64,000 nt of DNA from Arthrobacter ramosus. Lineage in GTDB: Bacteria; Actinomycetota; Actinomycetes; Actinomycetales; Micrococcaceae. Below the pieces are notes generated by a model that made no database searches, was not told the DNA's origin, and worked only from the letters and a program-made list of their open reading frames with translations. The position numbers and the translations under genes are program-made. How positions within the stretch are numbered: the first letter of the stretch is position 1; every line of letters begins with the position of its first letter. Below, piece by piece: positions 25,106 to 32,415 of the stretch. Where the stretch lies: the NCBI RefSeq assembly GCF_039535095.1, contig NZ_BAAAWN010000001.1, positions 5,084,001 to 5,148,000 on the forward strand, read 5' to 3'.

Positions 25106-25327
25106 TCAGTCCAGTCCGGGGTGTCCTGACCGTGCGTCGACCAGGTACCACTCGATGCTGTGTCCCGCGTGGGCCGGCATGAGGCTTCCTTCGAAGACGA
25201 AGAGGGGTTCGCCCACGCCGCCCACTGGCCGCCAGAAACCGTTCCTTGGGCAGTGGAATCCGGTCCGTGCACTGATGGCTCCGAGGGTTGGATTCGAAGC
25301 CCACCCGGTCTGGCTGATCTTTTTCAC
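25106..25327 (-). CDS. Small hypothetical protein of the pyroglutamate-type locus
   Basis: A 73-residue frame starts at GTG 25327 with AAGGAA upstream. An upstream ATG (25351) would add eight residues. Codons are strongly GC3-biased like the neighbours. The protein reads VKKISQTGWASNPTLGAISA at the start and contains GFWRPVG, PLFVFEGSLMPAHAG and IEWYLVD, with no membrane segment. I do not recognise it. The balanced composition and repeated Gly/Trp suggest a small soluble beta fold. It is preceded 113 bp upstream by a Nac-like box, matching the spacing before the aminotransferase, so it is likely co-regulated. Confidence 0.55.
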   Translation of the reverse strand: MKKISQTGWASNPTLGAISARTGFHCPRNGFWRPVGGVGEPLFVFEGSLMPAHAGHSIEWYLVDARSGHPGLD

Positions 25328-25439
25328 CGCTGTTCCTTTGATTGGGTTCACGGAATCCGCGAGCCGCTTTCGAATTACTTGCTAATTCGATAATAGGAAA
25401 TTAAAACGCCCGTGAATAAGACCAAAGATGTCTGTCCGG

Positions 25440-25454
25440 ATAAGGCAATGTTAT
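25440..25454 (-). promoter_or_regulatory. Nac-like LysR box upstream of the small protein gene
   Basis: ATAAGGCAATGTTAT (ATA-N9-TAT) lies 113 bp upstream of the GTG at 25327 and just after the LysR stop. It shares ATAAGG-N6-TAT with the boxes at 22929 and 26436. The site has no other obvious gene to serve. Confidence 0.5.
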
Positions 25455-25461
25455 GGATGGA

Positions 25462-26394
25462 TCAAGCCTCGGGTGTATCGGCCGCGTACTTGCTGATCAA
25501 CTGTTGCTGGAGCATCTCCTTGACCAGGATGAGCACGGCGGAGGCGGCCTCGGACAGCGGCTCATGGTCAGGGGTGCACAGGGCAATCTTGCTCTGCAGG
25601 GCCGGTTCGACGATCCGCAATACCTTGAAGTTCTCATCAGGGAAGAGCGCATCAGCGGCGGACTTAGGAAGGACGGTGGCCCCGAGGTTTGCGCGGATGA
25701 GCCGAACAAGCGACGGAACCGATTCCACTTCGCCTACGAGCCGGAGGGGCAACCCCTGCTCGGCCAGTCCCTTCTCGATGATCTGGCGCAGGGTGTGGTT
25801 CTTTTCGGGGAGGAATAGTCCAAGGCCGCTGGCTTCTTCGAGGGTGACCGTTGTTCGACCCTGGGCCACGTCGACGTCTTCGTGGGTCACCAAGTGCAGG
25901 TCTTCCACAATCATGGTGGTGAACTGCACTCCACGGATCTTCCCCGGCTCATAGATCAGGGCCATGTCGAGGCGGCCGTTCTTGATTGCCTCGCTCAGCA
26001 CGCCGCCGAAGATTTCCGTCAGGTGCACCACAATGTCCGGGTATCGCCGGCCAACCTCGCGGATGATCTGCGGCGTCAGGCTCGAGGCCATGCTGTACGG
26101 GGCGATGGCAATGGACACCCTGCCCGACGGCGCGGCCCCGGATGTCGCTACGTCCTGCCGTGCTTGTTCGACGAGTCGCAGGATGGTCTGGGCGTGGCGA
26201 TAGAGGGTGTGCCCCGCGGCGGTCGGCTCGACTCCTTGCTTACTGCGGATCAGCAGGCGTTGCTTCAAATCGCTTTCCAGCGCCGACACCTGCTGGCTGA
26301 GGGCAGGTTGCGCGACGTGGAGCGCGGCGGCGGCCTTGGTGATGCTCCCCGAATCAACGATCTTGACAAAGTATGAGAGCTTCCGCGTGTCCAT
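25462..26394 (-). CDS. LysR-type regulator, Nac-like
   Basis: The ATG at 26394 with GGAGGAAGG upstream gives 310 residues. The N-terminus MDTRKLSYFVKIVDSGSIT and AAALHVAQPALSQQVSALE match the nitrogen assimilation control protein Nac and its relatives. The remaining residues form the periplasmic-binding-protein-like effector domain. Divergent placement next to pxpA and an ATA-N9-TAT box in the shared gap suggest that it controls that operon and its own gene. Additional boxes suggest that it also controls the aminotransferase-aldolase pair and the 73-residue gene. Its effector would be the substrate or an intermediate. Confidence 0.9.
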   Translation of the reverse strand: MDTRKLSYFVKIVDSGSITKAAAALHVAQPALSQQVSALESDLKQRLLIRSKQGVEPTAAGHTLYRHAQTILRLVEQARQDVATSGAAPSGRVSIAIAPYSMASSLTPQIIREVGRRYPDIVVHLTEIFGGVLSEAIKNGRLDMALIYEPGKIRGVQFTTMIVEDLHLVTHEDVDVAQGRTTVTLEEASGLGLFLPEKNHTLRQIIEKGLAEQGLPLRLVGEVESVPSLVRLIRANLGATVLPKSAADALFPDENFKVLRIVEPALQSKIALCTPDHEPLSEAASAVLILVKEMLQQQLISKYAADTPEA

Positions 26395-26905
26395 GGGTCT
26401 GCCTTCCTCCAGGCCCTCATCGGGGCCTGGATACCATAAGGAAATTCTATGTAGGGACACACAATCCGTCTTTGTGTGACCTGTCTCTCAACGACTAATT
26501 TGAGATCCACATCCCCATGGTGGCGTTTCCCAATCATTACTGACAGTTCGTTGACTCCCCATCAACCGAATTGTCCCGATACCCAAATATAGACGCATTC
26601 GGTGACCTGCCGTCGTCAACCTTCAACAAGGAGGACGACGACGGCGGTTCGGCGGCATGCGGTCCCTGCCAGCAGCATGTGTGCCGTAGGTCATAACCGA
26701 GAGCTATCCCGTGATAGCGAATAGGTCTTTGTGCCCGAAGTTCGTCGGTGCGAGACTTCTATCACCAAAGAATTACCGACAGTTCCTCTGATTGACGAAT
26801 TTTAGCCAAACACTTTCAATCGAACAGGCAACTGAATTCTTCCGATATTCCAGCCGTTCGTATGGAATTCCGGACCCCAATGCAGAACCACGGAAAGAGA
26901 ACCAC
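26395..26905. other. 511-bp divergent intergenic region with a long direct repeat
   Basis: Apart from the LysR box at 26436, two near-identical 15-mers, ATTACTGACAGTTCG (26536-26550) and ATTACCGACAGTTCC (26772-26786), lie 236 bp apart. The second is 120 bp before pxpA. A TTG at 26792 could extend the pxpA frame by 38 residues, but those residues do not match the family and carry rare codons, so it is treated as leader. No convincing promoter hexamers were identified. Confidence 0.4.
26436..26450. promoter_or_regulatory. Nac-like LysR box in the LysR-pxpA gap
   Basis: ATAAGGAAATTCTAT fits ATA-N9-TAT and begins 42 bp upstream of the LysR start. LysR regulators usually bind in such divergent gaps, repressing themselves and activating the facing operon. 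Confidence 0.55.
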
Positions 26906-27694
26906 GTGAACCCGACAATTGATCTTGTAGCGGATCTTGGAGAGGGATTCGGTGCCTACACCATAGGCAGCGACTCCGATCTTCTGGAGATCGTTTCAAG
27001 CGCCAATATCGCTTGCGGGTTCCACGCGGGCGATCCCGACATCATGGACGCCACCGTTGCTGAATGTGTTCGCCGCGGGGTGGGCATTGGGGCCCATCCC
27101 AGCTTCCCTGACCTGCGTGGTTTCGGCCGCCGGGACATGGGCCTGACAGCCAACGAGGTACGTGCGGACGTGCTGTACCAGTTGGGAGCCCTGAACGGCT
27201 TCGCTGCCTTCCACGGAACCAAAGTGACCCACATTGCGCCGCACGGCCGGCTGGGGAATCTCGTGGCTGTCCGTGCGGACTACGCTGAGGCCGTGGCTGA
27301 GGCCGCCGCCCGCGTGGACAACGAACTCATCGTGGTAGCGCAGGAGGGCGAGTTGGGCAACGCGGCACGTTCCGCCGGCCTGGACGTGGCCATTGTTGGC
27401 ATCGTCGACCGCGCATACCAGGAAGACGGCACGCTGGTTCCGCGCAGCGAGCCCGGCGCGGTACTGCACGATCCCTCGGCCATTGTCGAGCGAACGGTCC
27501 GCATGGTGTGCGAGGGCAAGATCCGATGCGCCAACGGCACTGACATCGACATCTCCACGGACACCGTCCTGCTTCACGGAGACAACCCCGGCGCTGTCGA
27601 ACTCGCCCGGCTCATCCGTTCGGAGCTCATCTCGGCCGGCGTTCGTATCGCCCCGTTGGCAGAGGTCATGGATGCCAAGAGGAAGGCGGCCTGA
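26906..27694 (+). CDS. pxpA: 5-oxoprolinase subunit A-like protein (LamB/YcsF family)
   Basis: The GTG at 26906 gives 262 residues starting MNPTIDLVADLGEGFG, the family start. ANIACGFHAGDPDIM (34-48), GAHPSFPDLRGFGRRDM (62-78) and YQEDGTLVPRSEPGA are canonical. In contrast, the usual KPHG-x-LYN block is here APHGRLGN (111-118), replacing the conserved Lys and Tyr. PxpA with PxpB and PxpC opens the 5-oxoproline lactam to glutamate using ATP. The altered block suggests a shifted substrate, for example a 4-substituted pyroglutamate. It is the first gene of a pxpABC-MFS-SDR operon. Confidence 0.9.
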   Translation: MNPTIDLVADLGEGFGAYTIGSDSDLLEIVSSANIACGFHAGDPDIMDATVAECVRRGVGIGAHPSFPDLRGFGRRDMGLTANEVRADVLYQLGALNGFAAFHGTKVTHIAPHGRLGNLVAVRADYAEAVAEAAARVDNELIVVAQEGELGNAARSAGLDVAIVGIVDRAYQEDGTLVPRSEPGAVLHDPSAIVERTVRMVCEGKIRCANGTDIDISTDTVLLHGDNPGAVELARLIRSELISAGVRIAPLAEVMDAKRKAA

Positions 27695-27695
27695 C

Positions 27696-28418
27696 ATGTC
27701 CGTTCTCACTGCGGCTCCCACCGAGATCTATGAATCCGGAGACTCCGCATTGCGCGTTGTCGCCCTTGCTGAAGCAAGCGAGGACAACTGGCTCACAGTC
27801 CACCGTCTAGCAGACTGGCTGGAGAGCTGTGGCGCCGAGGGCCTTCACGGCGCGGTACCCACCTACGATTCCGTGTTGGTGGAATTCGACCCCGTCCTCG
27901 TGTCGGCCCGTCAGGTGCGCGCGTTCGTCAAGCTGGGACTCCTCGAAATGGGCCGTTCCGCCGGCGCCGCCACGGCACCCCGTGAGTTTGACGTCCCGGT
28001 GGTCTACGGCGGCGACTTCGGTCCCGACCTGGAGCGGGTAGCCGAATACCAGGGCATCTCCACCGAGGAAGTCATCCGCCTCCACACCGAAAAGACCTAC
28101 ACCGTTCGCTGCCTGGGTGCACCGGCTGGCTCGCCCATGATGGACGGCCCCGCGTTCTCCAAGCCCGTACCGCGTCTCAAGGATCCCCGGCTTAGCGTCC
28201 CGGCAGGGGCCGTGGCCGTGGCAGGACGCCAAGCCGTCATCGCTCCCGCGTCCGCGCCGGGTGGTTGGTGCGTTATCGGTCAGACCCCTTTGACCGTCCT
28301 GAACATTCGTCGTGAACCACTGGTCCCTTACAAGCCAGGAGACATTCTCCGGTTCCGTCCTATCGAGGCCGCAGAATTCGACTCGTACGTCGGTATGGAA
28401 TTGGAACCAAGGCCATGA
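27696..28418 (+). CDS. pxpB: 5-oxoprolinase subunit B (KipI-like)
   Basis: A 240-residue protein of the allophanate hydrolase C/KipI family from the ATG at 27696, one base after the pxpA stop. Family segments include FDVPVVYGGDFGPDLERVAEYQGIS, VRCLGAPAGSPMMDG and VPAGAVAVAGRQAVIAPASAPGGWCVIGQTP. It forms the ATP-dependent half of 5-oxoprolinase together with PxpC. The stop overlaps the pxpC start as ATGA. An in-frame upstream extension overlaps pxpA and is not believed. Confidence 0.92.
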   Translation: MSVLTAAPTEIYESGDSALRVVALAEASEDNWLTVHRLADWLESCGAEGLHGAVPTYDSVLVEFDPVLVSARQVRAFVKLGLLEMGRSAGAATAPREFDVPVVYGGDFGPDLERVAEYQGISTEEVIRLHTEKTYTVRCLGAPAGSPMMDGPAFSKPVPRLKDPRLSVPAGAVAVAGRQAVIAPASAPGGWCVIGQTPLTVLNIRREPLVPYKPGDILRFRPIEAAEFDSYVGMELEPRP

Positions 28419-29428
28419 ACGGGCACATCCTCATCCAGCAACCGGGAAACTCCGTGGTCACAGACCTTGGCCGTTTCCGCGGACCGCGCTTTGGACTGCC
28501 GGTCAACGGCGCCCTGGACCAGTATTCGGCCCGGACTGCCAACATCCTGGCTGGCAACCTGGACAACGATCCCCTGGTGGAGATCACGGCCCTCGACTTC
28601 AGGATGAAGGCCGACTCCGACATCCTGATCGCAGTTACGGGCGCTCCGCTGGCGCTCACCGTCGGTGGGCGTCCGTGCAGCCAGTGGGAACCGGTTTCGG
28701 TCCGTGCGGGCGAGACGGTGGCCATCCGGGGAATCAACCGGGGCCTCCGTGCCTACCTGGCCGTCCACGGCTCCGTGGAGGCGCCAACGCTGCTGGGTAG
28801 TTGTGCCCCGGACACCGTTGTGGGCTTCGGCCTGCAACTCAAGGAAGGAACCACACTCCCGACCCGCCGCAGCGTGGGCCCTGTTCGCCAACCGTACTTC
28901 GACCTTCCGCTCTTCCGCCTTGGCCTTGAACGGCCGAACATGGGTCAGGAACTGATGGTCGATGTGACCGACGGTCCGGATGTCGCCGAGTTTGGCGATT
29001 CCGCCGAATTGCTCTTCACGTCGGAATACGCCGTGAGTGGCCGGAGCAACCACATCGGCCTCAGGCTCGGCGGCCAACTTCCGGAAAGAACCTCAAGCGG
29101 TGAAGTGCTGTCGCGCGGGGTCCCGGTGGGCGCCGTCGAAGTTCCCTCACGGGAAGAACTGCTGGTACTGCATCGGGGACGCGGCGTCACCGCCGGATAT
29201 CCGGTCCTCGCTGTGGTCACCAGTAATGGCCTGGATGTCCTTGCCCAAGCCCGCCCGGGCGACAAGGTCCACTTCAGGAAAACAACGGTGGCGGAGGCAA
29301 CTTCCGCCCACCGGCGCTCGCGGGCGCAACTTGAAACCCTCCGCGAATCCGTCAACACAGTCTTCGGACTCCTTGGCATTGGATGCCGACCCCAGTGGCA
29401 GGACCTCCCGGTTGCGGCATGCAGCTAA
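28415..29428 (+). CDS. pxpC: 5-oxoprolinase subunit C (KipA-like, biotin-dependent carboxyltransferase family)
   Basis: A 337-residue protein of the AHS2/KipA family. GNSVVTDLGRFRGPRFGLPVNGALDQYSARTANILAGN is the standard N-terminal signature, followed by IAVTGAPLALTVGGRPCSQW and RAYLAVHGSVEAPTLLGS. SGRSNHIGLRLGG and SREELLVLHRGRGVTAGYP are the conserved C-terminal part. It completes the PxpABC complex that hydrolyses 5-oxoproline with ATP. It is translationally coupled to pxpB and followed after 57 bp by the transporter gene. Confidence 0.92.
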   Translation: MNGHILIQQPGNSVVTDLGRFRGPRFGLPVNGALDQYSARTANILAGNLDNDPLVEITALDFRMKADSDILIAVTGAPLALTVGGRPCSQWEPVSVRAGETVAIRGINRGLRAYLAVHGSVEAPTLLGSCAPDTVVGFGLQLKEGTTLPTRRSVGPVRQPYFDLPLFRLGLERPNMGQELMVDVTDGPDVAEFGDSAELLFTSEYAVSGRSNHIGLRLGGQLPERTSSGEVLSRGVPVGAVEVPSREELLVLHRGRGVTAGYPVLAVVTSNGLDVLAQARPGDKVHFRKTTVAEATSAHRRSRAQLETLRESVNTVFGLLGIGCRPQWQDLPVAACS

Positions 29429-29485
29429 AAACCTGTCGTCAAAACCAATAGGCGTTGCTACGCTCAACATCAAGAAGGAAATGTC

Positions 29486-30826
29486 ATGACCGCTAACACC
29501 AACGCTGCACAAGTGCAGCATGAACGGCTCACAGGCCGTCAAACGCGCAAGGTTGTCACCGCAGGCTGCGTTGGCATCTTCGTGGAACTCTATGACAACG
29601 GCATCTTCGCGTTTATGGCCGGAACACTTGCCTTGGTGTTCCTTGCCCCGGGCAACCCGGACAACGCCTTGTTGTTCGTGTTCGCCGGCTACGCAGTGTC
29701 GTTCTTCGTCCGGCCCCTTGGCGCAGTTGTTTGTGGCTACTTGGGTGACCGGATCGGCAGGCAAAAGCTACTGGTCTTCGTCATTCTGCTGATCAGCGTC
29801 GCCACTGCCGGTATCGGAATCCTGCCCACGTACGCGGCTATCGGCATCGCGGCGCCCATACTGCTCGTCCTCCTGCGGCTCCTGCAGGGCTTCTCGGTTG
29901 GCGGCGAGGCCGCCGGCGCTATGACCTTCCTCGCTGAACACGCCCCCGAAGGCAAGCGCGGCATCATCACCTCCTACGCACAGATCGCTTCGTTCGCAGC
30001 CCTGCTCACCGGCACCCTCGTGGCGTTCTCCATGTCTCCTTGGCTCACCCAGGCCGCGATCGACGGCGGTGGCTTCGGCTCCTTCGCATGGCGGATTCCT
30101 TTCCTGGTCGCCATTCCCATGGGCGTCATCGGTTGGTACATCCGCAAGGCCATCGCGGACACCCCCAACTTCACAAAGCTCAAGGAAGAGGGCGGTCTCT
30201 CCAAGAACCCGCTCAAGGAGGCCTTCCAGTCCGCTGAGCACCGCCGTGCCATGGTTCTGGCCCTCTTCATCCCGCTCATGAACGGCTCCGGCTACTACGT
30301 CCTGTTCTCCTACATGCCTACGTTCCTCAAGGGGAAGCAGCTCAACTTCACCATCGGCGAGGCACTGTTCATTACCGCCTGCAGCCTGGTTGTCATCTGC
30401 ATCGCCATTCCTTTCATGGGTGCCCTGTCCGACCGCATCGGCCGCAAGAAGGTCATCGCCGGCTCCGCTATCGCCATGACCATCCTGGGCATCCCGTCCT
30501 ACTCCCTCATCGCAACGGGAAACATGGGCCTGGCCATCCTTGGCGCCTCGATCATGGCCGTTGTCTTCGCCGGCCACACGGCCGTCATCCACATCCTGAT
30601 CGTTGAGCTGTTCCCCACCCGGGTTCGGTACTCCGCCTACGGTCTCGGCTACAACATCTCCTCCGCGCTCTTCGGCGGAACGGCCCCGTTGCTGATGACC
30701 TGGCTCATCAGCAGCACCGGCAACATCTACATGCCCGCCTTCTACGCAGTCATCACGGCCCTCGGCACGCTTGCAGCCGTGAGCACGGTCAAGGACCGGG
30801 CCCACGAACCCCTGCGCGACGCTTAA
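29486..30826 (+). CDS. MFS transporter of the metabolite:H+ symporter family
   Basis: A 446-residue protein with about 12 transmembrane helices. The start VTAGCVGIFVELYDNGIFAFMAG and the loop GDRIGRQK after helix 2, together with LLRLLQGFSVGGEAAGAMTFLAEHAP, are typical of the MHS group (proline/betaine, shikimate, dicarboxylate importers). The second-half loop GALSDRIGRKK is also present. It probably imports the organic acid or lactam that feeds PxpABC. GGAAATG spacing supports the ATG. It belongs to the pxp operon. Confidence 0.92.
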   Translation: MTANTNAAQVQHERLTGRQTRKVVTAGCVGIFVELYDNGIFAFMAGTLALVFLAPGNPDNALLFVFAGYAVSFFVRPLGAVVCGYLGDRIGRQKLLVFVILLISVATAGIGILPTYAAIGIAAPILLVLLRLLQGFSVGGEAAGAMTFLAEHAPEGKRGIITSYAQIASFAALLTGTLVAFSMSPWLTQAAIDGGGFGSFAWRIPFLVAIPMGVIGWYIRKAIADTPNFTKLKEEGGLSKNPLKEAFQSAEHRRAMVLALFIPLMNGSGYYVLFSYMPTFLKGKQLNFTIGEALFITACSLVVICIAIPFMGALSDRIGRKKVIAGSAIAMTILGIPSYSLIATGNMGLAILGASIMAVVFAGHTAVIHILIVELFPTRVRYSAYGLGYNISSALFGGTAPLLMTWLISSTGNIYMPAFYAVITALGTLAAVSTVKDRAHEPLRDA

Positions 30827-30882
30827 GCGCCGCTGACCTCGGGCACAGTTCGTGCCTTCCATTTCCACTCTTTGGAGAACCG

Positions 30883-31632
30883 ATGTCTTTTTCCGACTAC
30901 AACACCGCCCTCGTCACCGGAGCGTCAACCGGTATGGGTGCCGCGATCACGGAGCGCCTGGCCAAAAGAGGCCTGACCGTTCACGCCGTGGCGCGCAACG
31001 AGGAACGCCTCAGCGAACTGGCCGATCGTACGGGTGCTATCCCGCAGGTAGTTGACCTGACCGACACAGCGGCCCTGACCGCCGTCGTGAGCGAACTGAA
31101 AGTCGACGTCCTGGTCAACTGCGCCGGAGTTTCCCGGCCCGGCAACCTCCTGGACTCGTCCGAGCAGGACATCGACGAGCTCATCGACGTCAACCTTCGC
31201 GGCCTGCTTCAGCTCACGCGGCTGGTCCTCCCGGGCATGGTGGAGCGCGATCTCGGCCACATCATCAACATCAGCTCGATCGCAGGCGTCTACAACTTCT
31301 ACGGCCACACGGTGTACCACGCCACGAAGGCAGCCGTGCACCAGATCTCCCGGCAACTAAGGAATGACACGGTCGGCAAGCGCATCCGCGTGACCGAGAT
31401 CTGCCCCGGCCGGGTGGAAACCGAGATCTTCGGCCGGAACATGGGCGGCACGCCTGAAGCCATGGAAGAAGCGTGGAAGACCTACTACGAAGGCTACGAG
31501 TCGCTGACCACTGACGACATCGTCAACGCCCTCGACTACGCCATCGAAACCCCTCGCCACGTCAATGTGGGCATGCTGGAACTCATGCCGACGTTCCAGG
31601 TCCCCGGCGGTCTCACCTTCGACAGGCGCTGA
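30883..31632 (+). CDS. Short-chain dehydrogenase/reductase
   Basis: A 249-residue classical SDR. The cofactor motif TGASTGMGAAI is at residues 11-21 with Arg at the NADP-selecting position (VARNEER). NCAGVSRPG, NISSIAGVY and the catalytic YHATK (Tyr144, Lys148 approximately) follow. It resembles the YdfG serine/3-hydroxy acid dehydrogenase group. As last gene of the pxp operon it may oxidise or reduce a hydroxy group on the substrate. It ends before a strong bidirectional hairpin. Confidence 0.9.
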   Translation: MSFSDYNTALVTGASTGMGAAITERLAKRGLTVHAVARNEERLSELADRTGAIPQVVDLTDTAALTAVVSELKVDVLVNCAGVSRPGNLLDSSEQDIDELIDVNLRGLLQLTRLVLPGMVERDLGHIINISSIAGVYNFYGHTVYHATKAAVHQISRQLRNDTVGKRIRVTEICPGRVETEIFGRNMGGTPEAMEEAWKTYYEGYESLTTDDIVNALDYAIETPRHVNVGMLELMPTFQVPGGLTFDRR

Positions 31633-31642
31633 CCGCAACAAG

Positions 31643-31671
31643 CTGGCGGCCGCGAATTTCGCGGCCGCCAG
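31643..31671. terminator. Near-perfect palindromic terminator after the SDR gene
   Basis: CTGGCGGCCGCGAA (31643-31656) is the exact inverted repeat of 31658-31671 with a single central base. In RNA it would fold as a 12-bp GC-rich stem with an AATTT loop. It lies in the gap between convergent genes and could stop transcription from both sides, although T runs are short. Confidence 0.65.
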
Positions 31672-31754
31672 CACCCGTTTCCGGGGGAAAGGCTTTTGGA
31701 CTGGGCCGCCGCTTTAGGGGGCCTGCCGCTTGAGGAGGGCCCGACGTCGGGCGC

Positions 31755-32189
31755 TTAGTCCTCGTGGAGCGCTTGCGTTAAGTGGTGCGTGGGGATGCGG
31801 TCGCGGTCATAGGTGATTTCCGTGTAGCCGTGCGGTTCCGGCCGGCCGTCGTGCCCGAGGTTGACGAACACGATTTCCTCGATGGTCAGGATGCTGTCGC
31901 GGGTGATCATGTTGCGCACCTCCGCGCGCATGGTCAGCGACGTCCGGCCGAAGCGGACTGCGGTCAGGCCCATCTCCACGAGATCGCCCTGGACGGCCGA
32001 GCTGACGAAGTTGATTTCGGAGATGTACTTGGTGACGGCACGGCCATTTCCAAGTTGGAGGATTGCGTAGATTGCCGCTTCCTCGTCGATCCATTTCAGC
32101 AGGCTTCCACCGAACAGCGTGCCGTTGGCGTTGAGGTCCTCCGGGCGTATCCACTTGCGGGTCCGGAATGTGATGTCGGCCTTTTCCAT
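31755..32189 (-). CDS. Acyl-CoA thioesterase (YciA/BACH hotdog family)
   Basis: A 144-residue single hotdog domain. RPEDLNANGTLFGGSLLKWIDEEAAIYA is the signature of acyl-CoA hydrolases of the YciA group, with Asn and Asp (LNANG, WIDE) as the catalytic pair. INFVSSAVQGDLVEMGLTAVRFGRTSLTMRAEV follows. It hydrolyses fatty acyl-CoA to free acid and CoA in the cytoplasm. It is transcribed alone, convergent with the pxp operon. Confidence 0.9.
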   Translation of the reverse strand: MEKADITFRTRKWIRPEDLNANGTLFGGSLLKWIDEEAAIYAILQLGNGRAVTKYISEINFVSSAVQGDLVEMGLTAVRFGRTSLTMRAEVRNMITRDSILTIEEIVFVNLGHDGRPEPHGYTEITYDRDRIPTHHLTQALHED

Positions 32190-32347
32190 AATGCGAGATT
32201 AGCCGAGCCCGGGCGCCCGCGTCTCATGCGACGTGCCATGCTCGGCGCGACTCCGTAACATGGATACGGTGCACCCGGTTCAGGGCACAACACGACACGC
32301 CGATTCGCGCACCATGCGGCACACCGGGAACGCGCTGGAGGAACACC

Positions 32348-32413
32348 ATGAATCTCGACAAAACCGACCACAGCGCCGGGCTGAGCGCCCGGTCTTCTGA
32401 CGTGGACCACTGA
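32348..32413 (+). CDS. 21-residue leader ORF upstream of the CtaG-like gene
   Basis: ATG at 32348 has an excellent GGAGGAA site 4 bp upstream and the frame codes MNLDKTDHSAGLSARSSDVD plus a final His. Its TGA (32411-32413) is 2 bp before the ATG of the membrane protein gene, which itself has no ribosome site. That arrangement strongly suggests translational coupling. Whether the peptide has its own function is unknown. Confidence 0.5.
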   Translation: MNLDKTDHSAGLSARSSDVDH

Positions 32414-32415
32414 CC

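Noticed and set aside
26792..26905. Possible 38-residue N-terminal extension of PxpA from a TTG
   Set aside because: The extra residues match nothing in the family, use AT-rich codons and lie over the duplicated 15-mer; the GTG at 26906 gives the standard start.
29768..30868. 366-codon minus-strand open frame
   Set aside because: Antisense to the MFS transporter gene, with Asp/Gly/Val-rich composition typical of shadows.
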